Source of the DNA: an uncultured Verrucomicrobiales bacterium
Lineage (GTDB): Bacteria > Verrucomicrobiota > Verrucomicrobiia > Verrucomicrobiales > Akkermansiaceae
DNA length: 64,000 nt
Assembly (NCBI GenBank): GCA_949373085.1
Contig: CASICJ010000025.1
Span: 1 to 64,000 of the forward strand
Reading direction: 5' to 3'
The first letter of the stretch is position 1. The number at the start of each line of letters is the position of its first letter. The notes beneath the pieces are model-generated. The model searched no databases, was not told the DNA's origin, and was given only the letters and a program-made list of their open reading frames with translations. Positions 46,368 to 55,191 of this stretch are shown piece after piece. Made by a program: the position numbers and the translations under genes.

Positions 46368-48206
46368 TTAAGACTGAAGGTGGGACTTCTCTTTACTGAA
46401 GATGGCATAAGGAACAAAGAGGATGGCAGCTCCAAGCATCAGGCTGGTGAAGAACCAATAGTAGGCCGGACCTTCGAGCTTTGGTTGACCACCAGTGTAG
46501 GCAGTTTTGGTAATCGGAGAGTCGGATTCCTCAGTCTCTTCTGCGACCCCGAGGAATTCCCTTCGTTTTTCGAGCCAGGTTTTTTTGGTCGATTTTTCTC
46601 CGGCGGGAAGGGCTTTGTCGGGAGCCTCCATGATGAAGCCGATATCCCATTTGGTGCCGAACTCTTTATCAGGTCCGTTACTGGCGAGACGAGCGGTGCG
46701 AGAAGCAAGTCTCGTGTAAGTGATCTCAGATCCCCACCTATCGGTAAGGCCAGAGAGAAGCGGCTTGGCTTCTTCGGTGGTAGGAAGGGTGAGGTCGTTT
46801 TCTTCTGCCCAGACGGTGATCAAACTTGCGGCATGGTCTATTTTTTCCTGGTCAGGGAGTTGGCGTTTGGAGGTTTTTCCCTCTTTGCGGGTGATGATGA
46901 TATCGTCCTCGTTGCCGACTGTTCCATCAAATCCAGGATGGGAGTGCTTGCCGTCTTTGAGTTCTTCCGCAAATGCGATCACGGGGTCATCGACCTGAAT
47001 GACGGAATTAACAAATTCGGTGATTTGGTTGCCAAATGAGACCGAGAGAAGGAAGATGGCCATGATGAGAGACTTCATATTTCGTGGAGCCTGAATATAG
47101 GAATACTCCAGGCAAACGATTGAGACCATGACTTCGGCTGCGGTTAGAAAGAGATAGGCAAGGAATTGCCAACCGATATTTGGAGTGTTGCCTTCTGAGA
47201 TTGAAACTTGGATGAGAGCAATAATGGAGAAGGCGAAGACGGTGATGAAGAGGCCCACACCGATTTTTCGGAGGGGGGTGAGTTTAATGAACTTCTCGAG
47301 AGTGGGGTAGACGAAAAAAGTAAAGAGGGGAACAAGAGTGAGAATCAGAACGGAGTTGATCGATTGAATTTGAGAGGGAAGCCAATCAATCACAAAATGC
47401 CGATCCATATCCTGAGATTGGAAGATCCATGAGGATCCGGTTTGGTCGAAGAGAGCCCAGAAAAAGGCGACAAAGAAATAGAGAGGAAGGAGGCGAAGGA
47501 TGACTCCGAGACCTTCCTTCGAGCAGAGTTCTCGTTTGAATTTTTTGGAATCCGGTTGGATGTGGATGAATTTTTTTCGGCCAAGCCAGAAAAAGAGGGT
47601 GGCGATGGCCATGAGGACACCGGGGATTCCAAACGCGAGATGAGGGCCGTGCCACTCAAGAATCCATGGGGTGGCGAGCATGGAGAGGAAAGCCCCAAGA
47701 TTGATGGAGAAGTAGAACCAATTGAAGACCTTGGTGAGAAGGTGTTGGTTTGATTTGCCGAATTGATCACCGACGTGGGCTGAGACGCAGGGCTTGATCC
47801 CACCTGATCCGACGCAGATGAGGGCAAGTCCCGCGAAAAGCCACCAGCCAGCGGAGCCTGATACTCCCATCAAGGCGAGGCAGGCATGTCCGACGCAATA
47901 GACGATACTGAGCCAAATGATGACGCGGTATTTACCAAAAAAGAAATCGGCCAAAAGAGCACCGAAGAATGGCGTGGCGTAGACCCACTTGTTGAATTTG
48001 TGGTAATTCTCACTTGCAAGCACCTCCGACATTTGTTCGGTCGGGGCGTCTCCCATGAGCCAAAGGTATTGCACCATGAAGATGGAGAGGATCGCCTTCA
48101 TTCCATAGAAGGAGAAGCGTTCAGCAGCCTCGTTTGCGATGATGTAGGGAATTCCGCCGGGCATGCCGGTGGTTTCAGTGGGAGTGGTCCGGTAGTCTTG
48201 GCTCAA
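46368..48206 (-). CDS. POT-family proton-coupled oligopeptide transporter
   Basis: 612 aa. Proton-dependent di-/tripeptide carrier of the major facilitator superfamily. Visible: ANEAAERFSFYGMKAIL (the ExxERFxYYG proton/peptide motif), FFGALLADFFFGKYR (MFS loop 2-3), SGGIKPCVSAHVGDQF, NWFYFSINLGAF, and ALFDQTGSSWIFQ. An unusual soluble stretch of about 160 charged residues (about 425-585) lies before the last transmembrane helix (YYWFFTSLMLGAAILFVPYAIF). Bacterial POTs usually lack this. Substrate is inferred as small peptides. Confidence 0.9.
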   Translation of the reverse strand: MSQDYRTTPTETTGMPGGIPYIIANEAAERFSFYGMKAILSIFMVQYLWLMGDAPTEQMSEVLASENYHKFNKWVYATPFFGALLADFFFGKYRVIIWLSIVYCVGHACLALMGVSGSAGWWLFAGLALICVGSGGIKPCVSAHVGDQFGKSNQHLLTKVFNWFYFSINLGAFLSMLATPWILEWHGPHLAFGIPGVLMAIATLFFWLGRKKFIHIQPDSKKFKRELCSKEGLGVILRLLPLYFFVAFFWALFDQTGSSWIFQSQDMDRHFVIDWLPSQIQSINSVLILTLVPLFTFFVYPTLEKFIKLTPLRKIGVGLFITVFAFSIIALIQVSISEGNTPNIGWQFLAYLFLTAAEVMVSIVCLEYSYIQAPRNMKSLIMAIFLLSVSFGNQITEFVNSVIQVDDPVIAFAEELKDGKHSHPGFDGTVGNEDDIIITRKEGKTSKRQLPDQEKIDHAASLITVWAEENDLTLPTTEEAKPLLSGLTDRWGSEITYTRLASRTARLASNGPDKEFGTKWDIGFIMEAPDKALPAGEKSTKKTWLEKRREFLGVAEETEESDSPITKTAYTGGQPKLEGPAYYWFFTSLMLGAAILFVPYAIFSKEKSHLQS

Positions 48207-48407
48207 AGTGATGAAGTTCGGTTGCGAAGCATTTCATGCTATCAGTCGGCGGGGTCAACTACTGAATTGAAATGGCGTGGCAATTTTCAGACTAGGCGGA
48301 TGAATCAGGCTCAATTATCCTTGAAACGAGTATCTGAAATCAGGGTTGAATTGCCGGTGCGTCTTTTGGAGTAACCATCGCTGGGATAAGTCGTGAAAAA
48401 GAAATTC

Positions 48408-49394
48408 CTACCACTCGATAGCGGCGGCCGCCCAGGTCAATCCGGCTCCGAACGCTACCATGACTATTTTGTCTCCGCGCTTCATTTTTCCTTCGCGGTT
48501 AGCTTCGTCCAGAGCAATCGCGATCGCGGCAGCCGAGGTGTTACCGTATTTATGAAGATTGACGAAGACTCGATCGTTAGGAACAGCAAGACGAGAGGCG
48601 ATGGCGTCAATGATTCTTAAGTTAGCTTGGTGGGGGATGACGACAGCGATGTCGTCGGGTTGTAATCCGGCTCTCTCGATGACAAGGTTTGCGGAGTTTT
48701 TCATGCGGGTAACGGCATGTTTGAAAACTTCTTTCCCGAGCATGGCAAGAGTTGCGAGCCCCTCTCCGGCATTGTCCATAGTAATCGGGCAGGCGGAGCC
48801 GCCGCCCGGGATATTGAGGAGATGGGTTTGTTTTCCATCTGTTCCGATGTCGGTAGCCAGAATACGGCCTTCGCCCTGTTCGGAGGCCCGTAAGACGGCT
48901 GCGCCTGCCCCATCGCCAAAGAGAATACAAGTCGTGCGATCCTCCCAATTCACGAAGGCTGAGAGTTTTTCCGCGCCTATGATGAGCGCATTCTTAAAAG
49001 CATCCGACTCGATCATTCGTTTTGCGATTTTCATCGCGTAAAGGAAGCCGGAGCAAGCTGCCGAAATGTCGAAGGCAACGGCCTTGGTGGCTCCCAGTTG
49101 TTGTTGGACGTAGCAGGCGGTCGCGGGCGTGAGGGTGTCCGGAGTGATCGTGGCGACAATAATAAGATCGAGGTCTTCCGCTGCCATGCCAGCTTGTTGA
49201 AGGGCTTTTTGGGCAGCCTTTGATCCGAGGTGGGAGGTTGATTCTTCCTCGTCTGCGATTCGACGCTCTTTGATTCCGGTTCGGGATACAATCCACTCAT
49301 CTGAGGTTTCAACGAATTTGGAGAGGTCATCGTTGGTCAGGATCTTCTCAGGGAGGTAGCTTCCTGTGCCTGCGATAGTGACGCCTTGTGCCAT
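48408..49394 (-). CDS. fabH: 3-oxoacyl-ACP synthase III
   Basis: About 328 aa from the ATG at 49394 (a longer ATG at 49406 adds four residues). Starts fatty-acid elongation by condensing acetyl-CoA with malonyl-ACP. The catalytic triad is visible: Cys in DISAACSGFLYAM, His in VIPHQANLRIIDA, Asn in KYGNTSAAAIAIAL. Also WIVSRTGIKERRIA near the N-terminus and the closing GAGLTWAAAAIEW. No fab cluster (plsX, fabD, fabG, acpP) is adjacent. Confidence 0.96.
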   Translation of the reverse strand: MAQGVTIAGTGSYLPEKILTNDDLSKFVETSDEWIVSRTGIKERRIADEEESTSHLGSKAAQKALQQAGMAAEDLDLIIVATITPDTLTPATACYVQQQLGATKAVAFDISAACSGFLYAMKIAKRMIESDAFKNALIIGAEKLSAFVNWEDRTTCILFGDGAGAAVLRASEQGEGRILATDIGTDGKQTHLLNIPGGGSACPITMDNAGEGLATLAMLGKEVFKHAVTRMKNSANLVIERAGLQPDDIAVVIPHQANLRIIDAIASRLAVPNDRVFVNLHKYGNTSAAAIAIALDEANREGKMKRGDKIVMVAFGAGLTWAAAAIEW

Positions 49395-49499
49395 GGTCCG
49401 AGTCAAGGCGAGGAATGCTCGCGCCGCAAGCCTTGAAAAAGAGGTATTTTAGATTTCTTAAGTCTCTTGCGGACTTCGGAAAGCAGACTATGATAAAAG

Positions 49500-50444
49500 A
49501 TGACAGTGGAATGCACGGCGCAAAGTTGCAAAGCTCCAGACTGGATGGGCGCATCCCTGAAGTTTGCCGGCATTTACAACCTACTTTTCGGCATCTGGGT
49601 GATTGGCTGGCCGAGCGCGTGGTTTGAAATCTCGGGGATGGAGGTTCCTCGCTATCCCTTCCTTTGGCAATGCGTTGGAATGATTGTTGGGGTTTACGGT
49701 TTGGGTTATTTAGTGGCAGCTGCAGCACCCCTTAGGCACTGGCCTATCGTCTTGGTAGGCTTCCTTGGAAAAGTGTTTGGACCAATAGGTTTCGTCTGGG
49801 CCGCCTCGCAGGGCGAGTTGCCCTGGCAAGCGGGTTGGATGATCGTATTTAATGATCTAGTTTGGCTAGTGCCCTTTGCTATGATTTTGTGGGCTGCCGC
49901 TTGTTTAATGGTGGGCCGTCCAGCCGTTGGCGCACCGATGTGCCTGGAGCAAGCTGCGAAGTCTTTCAAACTTACCTCTGGCGAAACTTTATTGGAAGCT
50001 TCGCAAAACGATCAGCTTGCGATCGTTTTTTTGAGGCACTTCGGCTGCACCTTCACAAGGCAGCTCCTCAGAAATCTTCGTGAGATGCATGAGCGCGCAG
50101 AAGAGGAGGGATCGCGACTGATCCTTGTTCACATGCTACAAGAGGGGGAGGAAAAAGAGTTTGTCGACACCGATGGAGTAGCGAGGATCGCTGATCCTCG
50201 TTGTGATCTTTATCGGGCCTTCGGGCTCGGGAAGGGGGGATTCTTGGAACTTTTCGGTCCTAAGGTTTGGTATCGGGGAGCGATGGCCTTCTTCCGAGGG
50301 TGTGGAGTTGGAATGTTGAAGGGAGACGGTCTGCAAATGCCGGGTGCTTTCCTCTTTAAAAATGGTGAAATCTTTGAAGAACAAAAGGCCCAATCTGCAG
50401 CTGATCTTCCAAGCGTCGAAGCCCTTTTCGGGGCCCGTAGTTAG
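49500..50444 (+). CDS. Membrane domain fused to AhpC/SelL-like peroxiredoxin domain
   Basis: 314 aa. Residues about 18-145 form four hydrophobic helices (for example GIYNLLFGIWVIGWPSAWF, FAMILWAAACLMVG). The C-terminal ~160 residues have the thioredoxin-like fold of the AhpC-related/SelL family: VFLRHFGCTFTRQLLRNL with a peroxidatic Cys position, LVHMLQEG, ADPRCDLYRAFGLGKGG, and MPGAFLFKNGEI. The usual second Cys of the CxxC-like site is Thr here. Reduction of peroxides or thiol signalling at the membrane is inferred. A shorter start at the ATG at 49545 is possible. Confidence 0.8.
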   Translation: MTVECTAQSCKAPDWMGASLKFAGIYNLLFGIWVIGWPSAWFEISGMEVPRYPFLWQCVGMIVGVYGLGYLVAAAAPLRHWPIVLVGFLGKVFGPIGFVWAASQGELPWQAGWMIVFNDLVWLVPFAMILWAAACLMVGRPAVGAPMCLEQAAKSFKLTSGETLLEASQNDQLAIVFLRHFGCTFTRQLLRNLREMHERAEEEGSRLILVHMLQEGEEKEFVDTDGVARIADPRCDLYRAFGLGKGGFLELFGPKVWYRGAMAFFRGCGVGMLKGDGLQMPGAFLFKNGEIFEEQKAQSAADLPSVEALFGARS

Positions 50445-50626
50445 GAGTCTCAATCAACGAGATTACCGAGAATTTCAAGGACTGACCCTTCACCTCTTCC
50501 AAGGAATAAAAGGTTGAGAGGGGCCGGAATGGGGGGTAGTTAGGTCCCAAAATTATTCAATTTAAAGCGTTGGAGAACTGGACTTGTAGGTGAAGCCAGT
50601 GTCCGTATTATTTAGGGGTGCTCACC

Positions 50627-52024
50627 ATGAGAAAAACGCGGATTATTTGCACGCTCGGGCCCGCGACCGAGTCTTCCGAAAAGCTGTGTCAGATGATTGC
50701 TGCGGGAGCGGATGTCTTTCGCTTGAATATGAGTCATGCACAGCATGCTTGGTGTCGTGAGGTTGTGCCTAGAATCAGAGAAGCTTCTGACGAAATGGGT
50801 CGACCGGTAGGAATTCTTTTTGATCTGCAAGGACCGTCAATTCGGACTGGTGACGTCGAAGAGAAAATCGAATTAAATAAGGGAGATCTCGTTGAGTTTC
50901 GAAACCAAGGGGTCGAAGCCAATCTCGAAAAATCAACGACCGTGAACTACCCCGGATTAATGTCGGATGTTGGAGAGGGGGATGATCTTACGGTTGATAA
51001 CGGAGAGCTTTTGATGAAAGTTGAACGGATCGAGGAAGATCGACTGGTCTGCAGCGTCGTCACTTCTGGACTCATGGGTTCACGCCGCCACATCAACTTA
51101 CCTGGTGTGCGCCTGAATCTTCCGGCTCTCACCGAGAAAGATATGGCTGACATCAGGGTGGCGGCGGAATGTGGGGCTGATTTTGTGGCGGGCTCTTTCG
51201 TGCGTGATGCTGGACATGTTCGTAAACTTCGAGCTGCTCTTCAGGCTGAAGGAAGCGAGGCTGAAATTGTTTCAAAGTTAGAAGATCAGGAGGCGATTCG
51301 TCATCTAGACGATATCATTCAGGAATCTGATATCATAATGGTCGCTCGAGGTGACTTGGGAATCGAGGTTCACGTTGAGGAGCTTCCTATTATCCAGCGA
51401 CGGATCGTGAAGCGCTGTCATCAACTTGGTCGCCGGGTGATCGTCGCTACTCACATGTTGGAATCAATGACGGAGAACCCGACGCCAACCCGTGCTGAGG
51501 TAACTGATGTCTCGAATGCCGTTTATGAGGAAGCTGATGCCATTATGCTCTCTGGAGAGACCACGGTGGGGAAACATCCGATCCGCTGCGTCCAGCTTAT
51601 GGATCGAGTTGCGAGGCGAATCGAGCGCTCGGGCGGATTGGGTTACGGAAAGGAAGCGACACTTAGAACCGAAAAGCAAAAAGTGATTCAAGCTGCATGT
51701 GGCTTAGCAGATTCCATCCCGCATGCTCTTCTCGCAGTTTTCACGCGATCTGGACTCACCGCGCACCAAACGGCGCTGCTGCGGCCCAGAAGCCCAATTT
51801 TCGCCTTCACTCCGCAGTCTTCACTTCGCTCTAAGTTTACTCTTTCGCGGGGAGTAAGATCGTTCAAAGTGAAATTTGATGAGCAGCCGCGCAAGACGAT
51901 TGCTAATGCCATCCACTTTTTACAGCAGGAAAGGAAGCTTGAAGAGGGCACTCCGATTATTGTGGTTTCGGAGATCCATCGTGAGGGAGCAGCTGTTGAT
52001 GCCATCCTTGTTGAGCACTCGTGA
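50627..52024 (+). CDS. pyk: Pyruvate kinase
   Basis: About 465 aa from ATG 50627 (GTG 50618 adds three residues). Final glycolytic step: phosphoenolpyruvate plus ADP to pyruvate plus ATP. Visible: KTRIICTLGPATESSEKL, RLNMSHAQH, DLQGPSIRTG, active-site IMVARGDLGIEV, the VATHMLESMTENPTPTRAEV block, AIMLSGETTVGKHP, and a C-terminal alpha/beta domain with AVFTRSGLTA. Length and order are normal. A palindromic operator lies after its end, before nuoB. Confidence 0.97.
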   Translation: MRKTRIICTLGPATESSEKLCQMIAAGADVFRLNMSHAQHAWCREVVPRIREASDEMGRPVGILFDLQGPSIRTGDVEEKIELNKGDLVEFRNQGVEANLEKSTTVNYPGLMSDVGEGDDLTVDNGELLMKVERIEEDRLVCSVVTSGLMGSRRHINLPGVRLNLPALTEKDMADIRVAAECGADFVAGSFVRDAGHVRKLRAALQAEGSEAEIVSKLEDQEAIRHLDDIIQESDIIMVARGDLGIEVHVEELPIIQRRIVKRCHQLGRRVIVATHMLESMTENPTPTRAEVTDVSNAVYEEADAIMLSGETTVGKHPIRCVQLMDRVARRIERSGGLGYGKEATLRTEKQKVIQAACGLADSIPHALLAVFTRSGLTAHQTALLRPRSPIFAFTPQSSLRSKFTLSRGVRSFKVKFDEQPRKTIANAIHFLQQERKLEEGTPIIVVSEIHREGAAVDAILVEHS

Positions 52025-52054
52025 GGGTAGCGGGATTTTGGTTAATTTCACGAC

Positions 52055-52074
52055 TTTGTGAAAAAAATCACAAA
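52055..52074 (+). promoter_or_regulatory. Rex-like palindromic operator upstream of nuoB
   Basis: Perfect 9-bp inverted repeat ACTTTGTGA-N6-TCACAAAGT spans 52053-52076. Its core, TTGTGA-N6-TCACAA, has the length and arms of the Rex redox-repressor consensus TTGTGAA-N4-TTCACAA with one mismatch. It also matches the CRP half-site spacing TGTGA-N6-TCACA. Position just upstream of a promoter-like TTGAGG-N16-TATCCT and of NADH dehydrogenase genes favours Rex, but the regulator is inferred. Confidence 0.55.
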
Positions 52075-52078
52075 GTGG

Positions 52079-52106
52079 TTGAGGCTTGCGCCTTCAAGGC
52101 TATCCT
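52079..52106 (+). promoter_or_regulatory. Candidate nuoB promoter
   Basis: TTGAGG (52079-52084), 16-bp spacer, TATCCT (52101-52106), 13 bp before the ATG. The palindrome lies directly upstream of the -35. By-eye assignment. Confidence 0.35.
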
Positions 52107-52118
52107 CATCGCAAAGCA

Positions 52119-52649
52119 ATGACGGAAGAAAATCTTACGGTCTCTCAAGCCGCCTACGATTCCAAGATCGAAGGGAATATCATTTTCACGCGAGTTGATG
52201 CCGCTATCAACTGGATGCGGAAAAACTCACTGTGGCCCATGCCAATGGGGCTCGCTTGCTGCGCGATTGAGCTCATGGCGACTGCGTCCTCTCGGTTCGA
52301 CATCTCTCGCTTTGGAGCTGAGGTGATGAGATTTTCGCCTCGGCAAGCCGATGTTATGATCGTCGCAGGGACGGTCACTTACAAAATGGCTCTTGCGGTG
52401 AAGAGGGTATGGGATCAAATGCCTGAACCTAAGTGGTGCATTGCGATGGGGGCTTGTGCTTCTTCCGGGGGAATGTATCGCAGCTACGCGGTTCTTCAGG
52501 GAATTGATCGTCTCATTCCAGTTGATGTTTATATTTCTGGCTGCCCGCCGCGTCCCGAGGCTCTAATTGAAGGGTTGATGAAGCTTCAGCGCAAGATCGA
52601 GGGTGAGGAGTCTCTCAAGAATCAAAAGCAGGAGCCAGCTAGCGCTTAA
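52119..52649 (+). CDS. nuoB: NADH-quinone oxidoreductase subunit B
   Basis: About 176 aa from ATG 52119; the frame is open from a TTG at 52086, but those residues overlap the promoter and do not fit the family. Complex I subunit carrying cluster N2, next to the quinone site. The four Cys ligands are visible: [11 protein letters not shown] (two), MGACASSGG and [13 protein letters not shown]. Also SLWPMPMG and [19 protein letters not shown]. Followed 11 bp later by nuoC. nuoA, nuoD and the rest are not adjacent, so complex I genes must be split in this genome. Confidence 0.97.
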   Translation: MTEENLTVSQAAYDSKIEGNIIFTRVDAAINWMRKNSLWPMPMGLACCAIELMATASSRFDISRFGAEVMRFSPRQADVMIVAGTVTYKMALAVKRVWDQMPEPKWCIAMGACASSGGMYRSYAVLQGIDRLIPVDVYISGCPPRPEALIEGLMKLQRKIEGEESLKNQKQEPASA

Positions 52650-52660
52650 TTTATAAACCC

Positions 52661-53206
52661 ATGAGTATCGAAACTGACCTCCAAGCTCTCGGGCAAACAA
52701 AGTATAGTCAATTTCGCGGCGAGACTACGATCAATGTTGGTCTGTCTACTCTCTACCCAATCCTCGAGCGCTGCAAGGAACTCGGGTATGAGATGCTGCT
52801 CGATATTTCTAGCCTCGATCATCTGGGTGAAGAACCTCGATTTGAGATGGTTTACGAATTAGCAACGCTCGATGATTCAAAACACTTGCGTGTGAAGACG
52901 AAGTTGGCTGAAGGCGTCGATGTACCCTCTGCGGTTCCGCTTTGGAAAACCGCAAATTGGCACGAGCGGGAAGTCTACGACATGATGGGGATTAAATTTT
53001 CGAATCACCCCAATATGGAAAGGATCTTGATGTGGGAAGGATTCCCGTATTTCCCGCTCCGAAAAGATTTTCCCCTTGCTGGCAAAGAAAGTGAGATGCC
53101 CGACGTTGCTTTTAGCGGCATTGCTCCGCTTGAGGGTGGGCCTTTTGTGACGAGCCCTGGGTCTACTCGCGAGTCAGGCGAACCGCGTGCAAAGGGCGAA
53201 AGCTAG
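52661..53206 (+). CDS. nuoC: NADH-quinone oxidoreductase subunit C
   Basis: 181 aa, separate from NuoD. Peripheral-arm subunit of complex I (30-kDa family). Signature REVYDMMGIKFSNHPNMERI with the following FPYFPLRKDFPL is clear, and DISSLDHLGEEPRFEMVYEL occurs in the N-terminal half. The C-terminal tail is Gly/Ser/Glu-rich. It shares a transcript with nuoB and ends just before a strong terminator. Confidence 0.95.
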   Translation: MSIETDLQALGQTKYSQFRGETTINVGLSTLYPILERCKELGYEMLLDISSLDHLGEEPRFEMVYELATLDDSKHLRVKTKLAEGVDVPSAVPLWKTANWHEREVYDMMGIKFSNHPNMERILMWEGFPYFPLRKDFPLAGKESEMPDVAFSGIAPLEGGPFVTSPGSTRESGEPRAKGES

Positions 53207-53227
53207 GGGCTATTGTTCTTATTTCCG

Positions 53228-53259
53228 AAAGTCGTTCCAAGTTTCGGAACGACTTTTTT
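53228..53259 (+). terminator. Rho-independent terminator after nuoC
   Basis: Arms 53228-53238 and 53246-53256 form a perfect 11-bp stem with a 7-nt loop, running into six Ts ending at 53259. It shows that the nuo message stops after nuoC. Confidence 0.88.
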
Positions 53260-53340
53260 GTGTCGAGATACACATTGCGGGCATTGACACGGTGAGTCTG
53301 AGAGCTATTTTCCCGCTCCTGTTAATTTCAACCAAAAATT

Positions 53341-55176
53341 ATGAGCGAACCTCAAACACAATCGTTTCAAGCCGAAGTCCGTCAGCTCCTTGATATCGTT
53401 ATCCACTCTCTTTACACTGATAAGGAGATTTTCGTCCGTGAGCTCATTTCAAACGCTTCCGATTCTCTCGAGAAGCTCCGCCTCAAGGAATTGACTGAGA
53501 AGGGGATCTATCAAGGGGATCTGCCGCTTGAAATCAAGATCGCTACCGATGAGGAAGCCGGAACTATTACCATCACTGATTATGGGATTGGAATGACGAG
53601 CGATGAGTTGACGGATAACCTCGGAACGATTGCTCGTTCTGGTTCCAAGGAGTTTTTGGAAGCTCTTAAAGAAAAGGGCGATGCTAATGCTTCGGTCATC
53701 GGGCAATTTGGGGTCGGGTTTTATTCTGCCTTCATGGCGGCCGAAAAGGTAGAGGTCTACACTCACTCTTGGGATGAGTCTGCCGAAAGTCTCAAGTGGG
53801 AAAGTGATGGTCAAAGTGGTTATACGATCTCTGAAGCTCCGGATGAGAAACGTGGGGCCCGTATCGTGATTTACTTGAAAGAAGACGAGAAAGACTTCGC
53901 GAAAGGGGATATTTTAAAAGGGATTATCGACAAACATTCCCGTTTTGTGTCCTTCCCGCTGAGTTTGAACGGAGAACGTGTGAATACAGTCGAGGCGATT
54001 TGGCTGAAGTCGAAAAACAACATCAAAGAGGAGGATTACAAGGAGTTCTACCAATACTGCGCGCATGCGGTTGATGAGCCTCGCCACACTCTGCATTTTA
54101 GTGCTGATGCTCCGATTAATATTAACGCTCTTCTTTTCACACCTGACGAAAACCACGAGCGCCTTGGTTTCGGTCAAATGAAGGCTGGGGTTTCTCTTTA
54201 TTGTCGTAAGGTTTTGATCGATGCAGAGCCACAAGGGCTTCTTCCCGAGTGGATGCGCTTTGTAAAAGGGGTTGTCGATTCTGAGGACCTCCCTCTCAAT
54301 ATTTCACGGGAGTCGATGCAGGACAGTGCTCTCGTAAAGAAGCTCAACACTCTTCTTACAAAACGCTTCATCAAGCATATCGCTAAAGATGCAAAGGCAA
54401 GCCCTGAAAAACACGAAGAGTTTTATGAGCGCTTCAGCCGTTTCCTCAAAGAGGGTATCGCGACCGGTTTTGAACACCATGAAGCACTCGCAGAGTTACT
54501 TCGCTTCGAGTCGAGTATGACTGATGAGGGTAAGAGAACTTCTTTCGATGACTACCTCACTCGTGCGAAGGAAGATCAAGACTCTATTTACTATTTGGTT
54601 GGAATTGATCGTAAGTCGATGGAGGCGGGACCCTATCTTGAGGCTTTTCAAAAACGTGGAATCGAGGTCATTTTCCTCACTGATAATATCGACGATTACA
54701 TCATGGAGACACTCCGTGAGTTCAAGGGGAAGAAGCTGGTCAGTGCCGACCGCGCTGAGATTGATCTCGATGAATTGCCTGATGAGGAGGCCAAGCTGAG
54801 CGAGGAGGAAAGCAAAGAGCTTGTTGAGTGGCTTAGTAAAACCCTTGGTGATAAGGTTGAAAGTGTTGATATGGGAAAACGCCTCGTTTCACATCCCGTG
54901 GTGGCTCTCACTCCCCAAGATGCCCCAAGTGGGCAGATGCGTGCTATGATGGAAGCGATGGGGCAGGGTGCACCAGAGCCCAAGGCCCGACTCGAGTTCA
55001 ATCCCAATCATGATCTGGTGGCCAAGCTCAATTCACTTCGGAAGGAGGACTCAGAGGTCGCCTCCCAGGTTGCTGGGCAGTTGGCCGATAACGCTCTGAT
55101 GGCAGCTGGAATGGTTAAAGATCCCTCTTCCATAATTGCTGGAATGAATTCATTGCTCGGTTCCCTGATGAAATAA
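53341..55176 (+). CDS. htpG: Chaperone HtpG (Hsp90)
   Basis: 611 aa, close to E. coli HtpG. ATP-dependent chaperone. Visible: QLLDIVIHSLYTDKEIFVRE with the ATP-site Glu/Asn (ELISNASDSLEKLR), ITDYGIGMT, GTIARSGSKEF, IGQFGVGFYSAF, the middle domain GVVDSEDLPLNISRE with its catalytic Arg region, and a C-terminal dimerisation domain. Monocistronic between the nuoC terminator and the convergent helicase gene. Confidence 0.97.
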   Translation: MSEPQTQSFQAEVRQLLDIVIHSLYTDKEIFVRELISNASDSLEKLRLKELTEKGIYQGDLPLEIKIATDEEAGTITITDYGIGMTSDELTDNLGTIARSGSKEFLEALKEKGDANASVIGQFGVGFYSAFMAAEKVEVYTHSWDESAESLKWESDGQSGYTISEAPDEKRGARIVIYLKEDEKDFAKGDILKGIIDKHSRFVSFPLSLNGERVNTVEAIWLKSKNNIKEEDYKEFYQYCAHAVDEPRHTLHFSADAPININALLFTPDENHERLGFGQMKAGVSLYCRKVLIDAEPQGLLPEWMRFVKGVVDSEDLPLNISRESMQDSALVKKLNTLLTKRFIKHIAKDAKASPEKHEEFYERFSRFLKEGIATGFEHHEALAELLRFESSMTDEGKRTSFDDYLTRAKEDQDSIYYLVGIDRKSMEAGPYLEAFQKRGIEVIFLTDNIDDYIMETLREFKGKKLVSADRAEIDLDELPDEEAKLSEEESKELVEWLSKTLGDKVESVDMGKRLVSHPVVALTPQDAPSGQMRAMMEAMGQGAPEPKARLEFNPNHDLVAKLNSLRKEDSEVASQVAGQLADNALMAAGMVKDPSSIIAGMNSLLGSLMK

Positions 55177-55191
55177 AATGGTGCGACATCC

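Noticed and set aside
52053-52076. Inverted repeat read as a pyk terminator
   Set aside because: The As are in the loop, no T run follows the right arm, and the stem is AT-rich; its length and arms fit an operator better.
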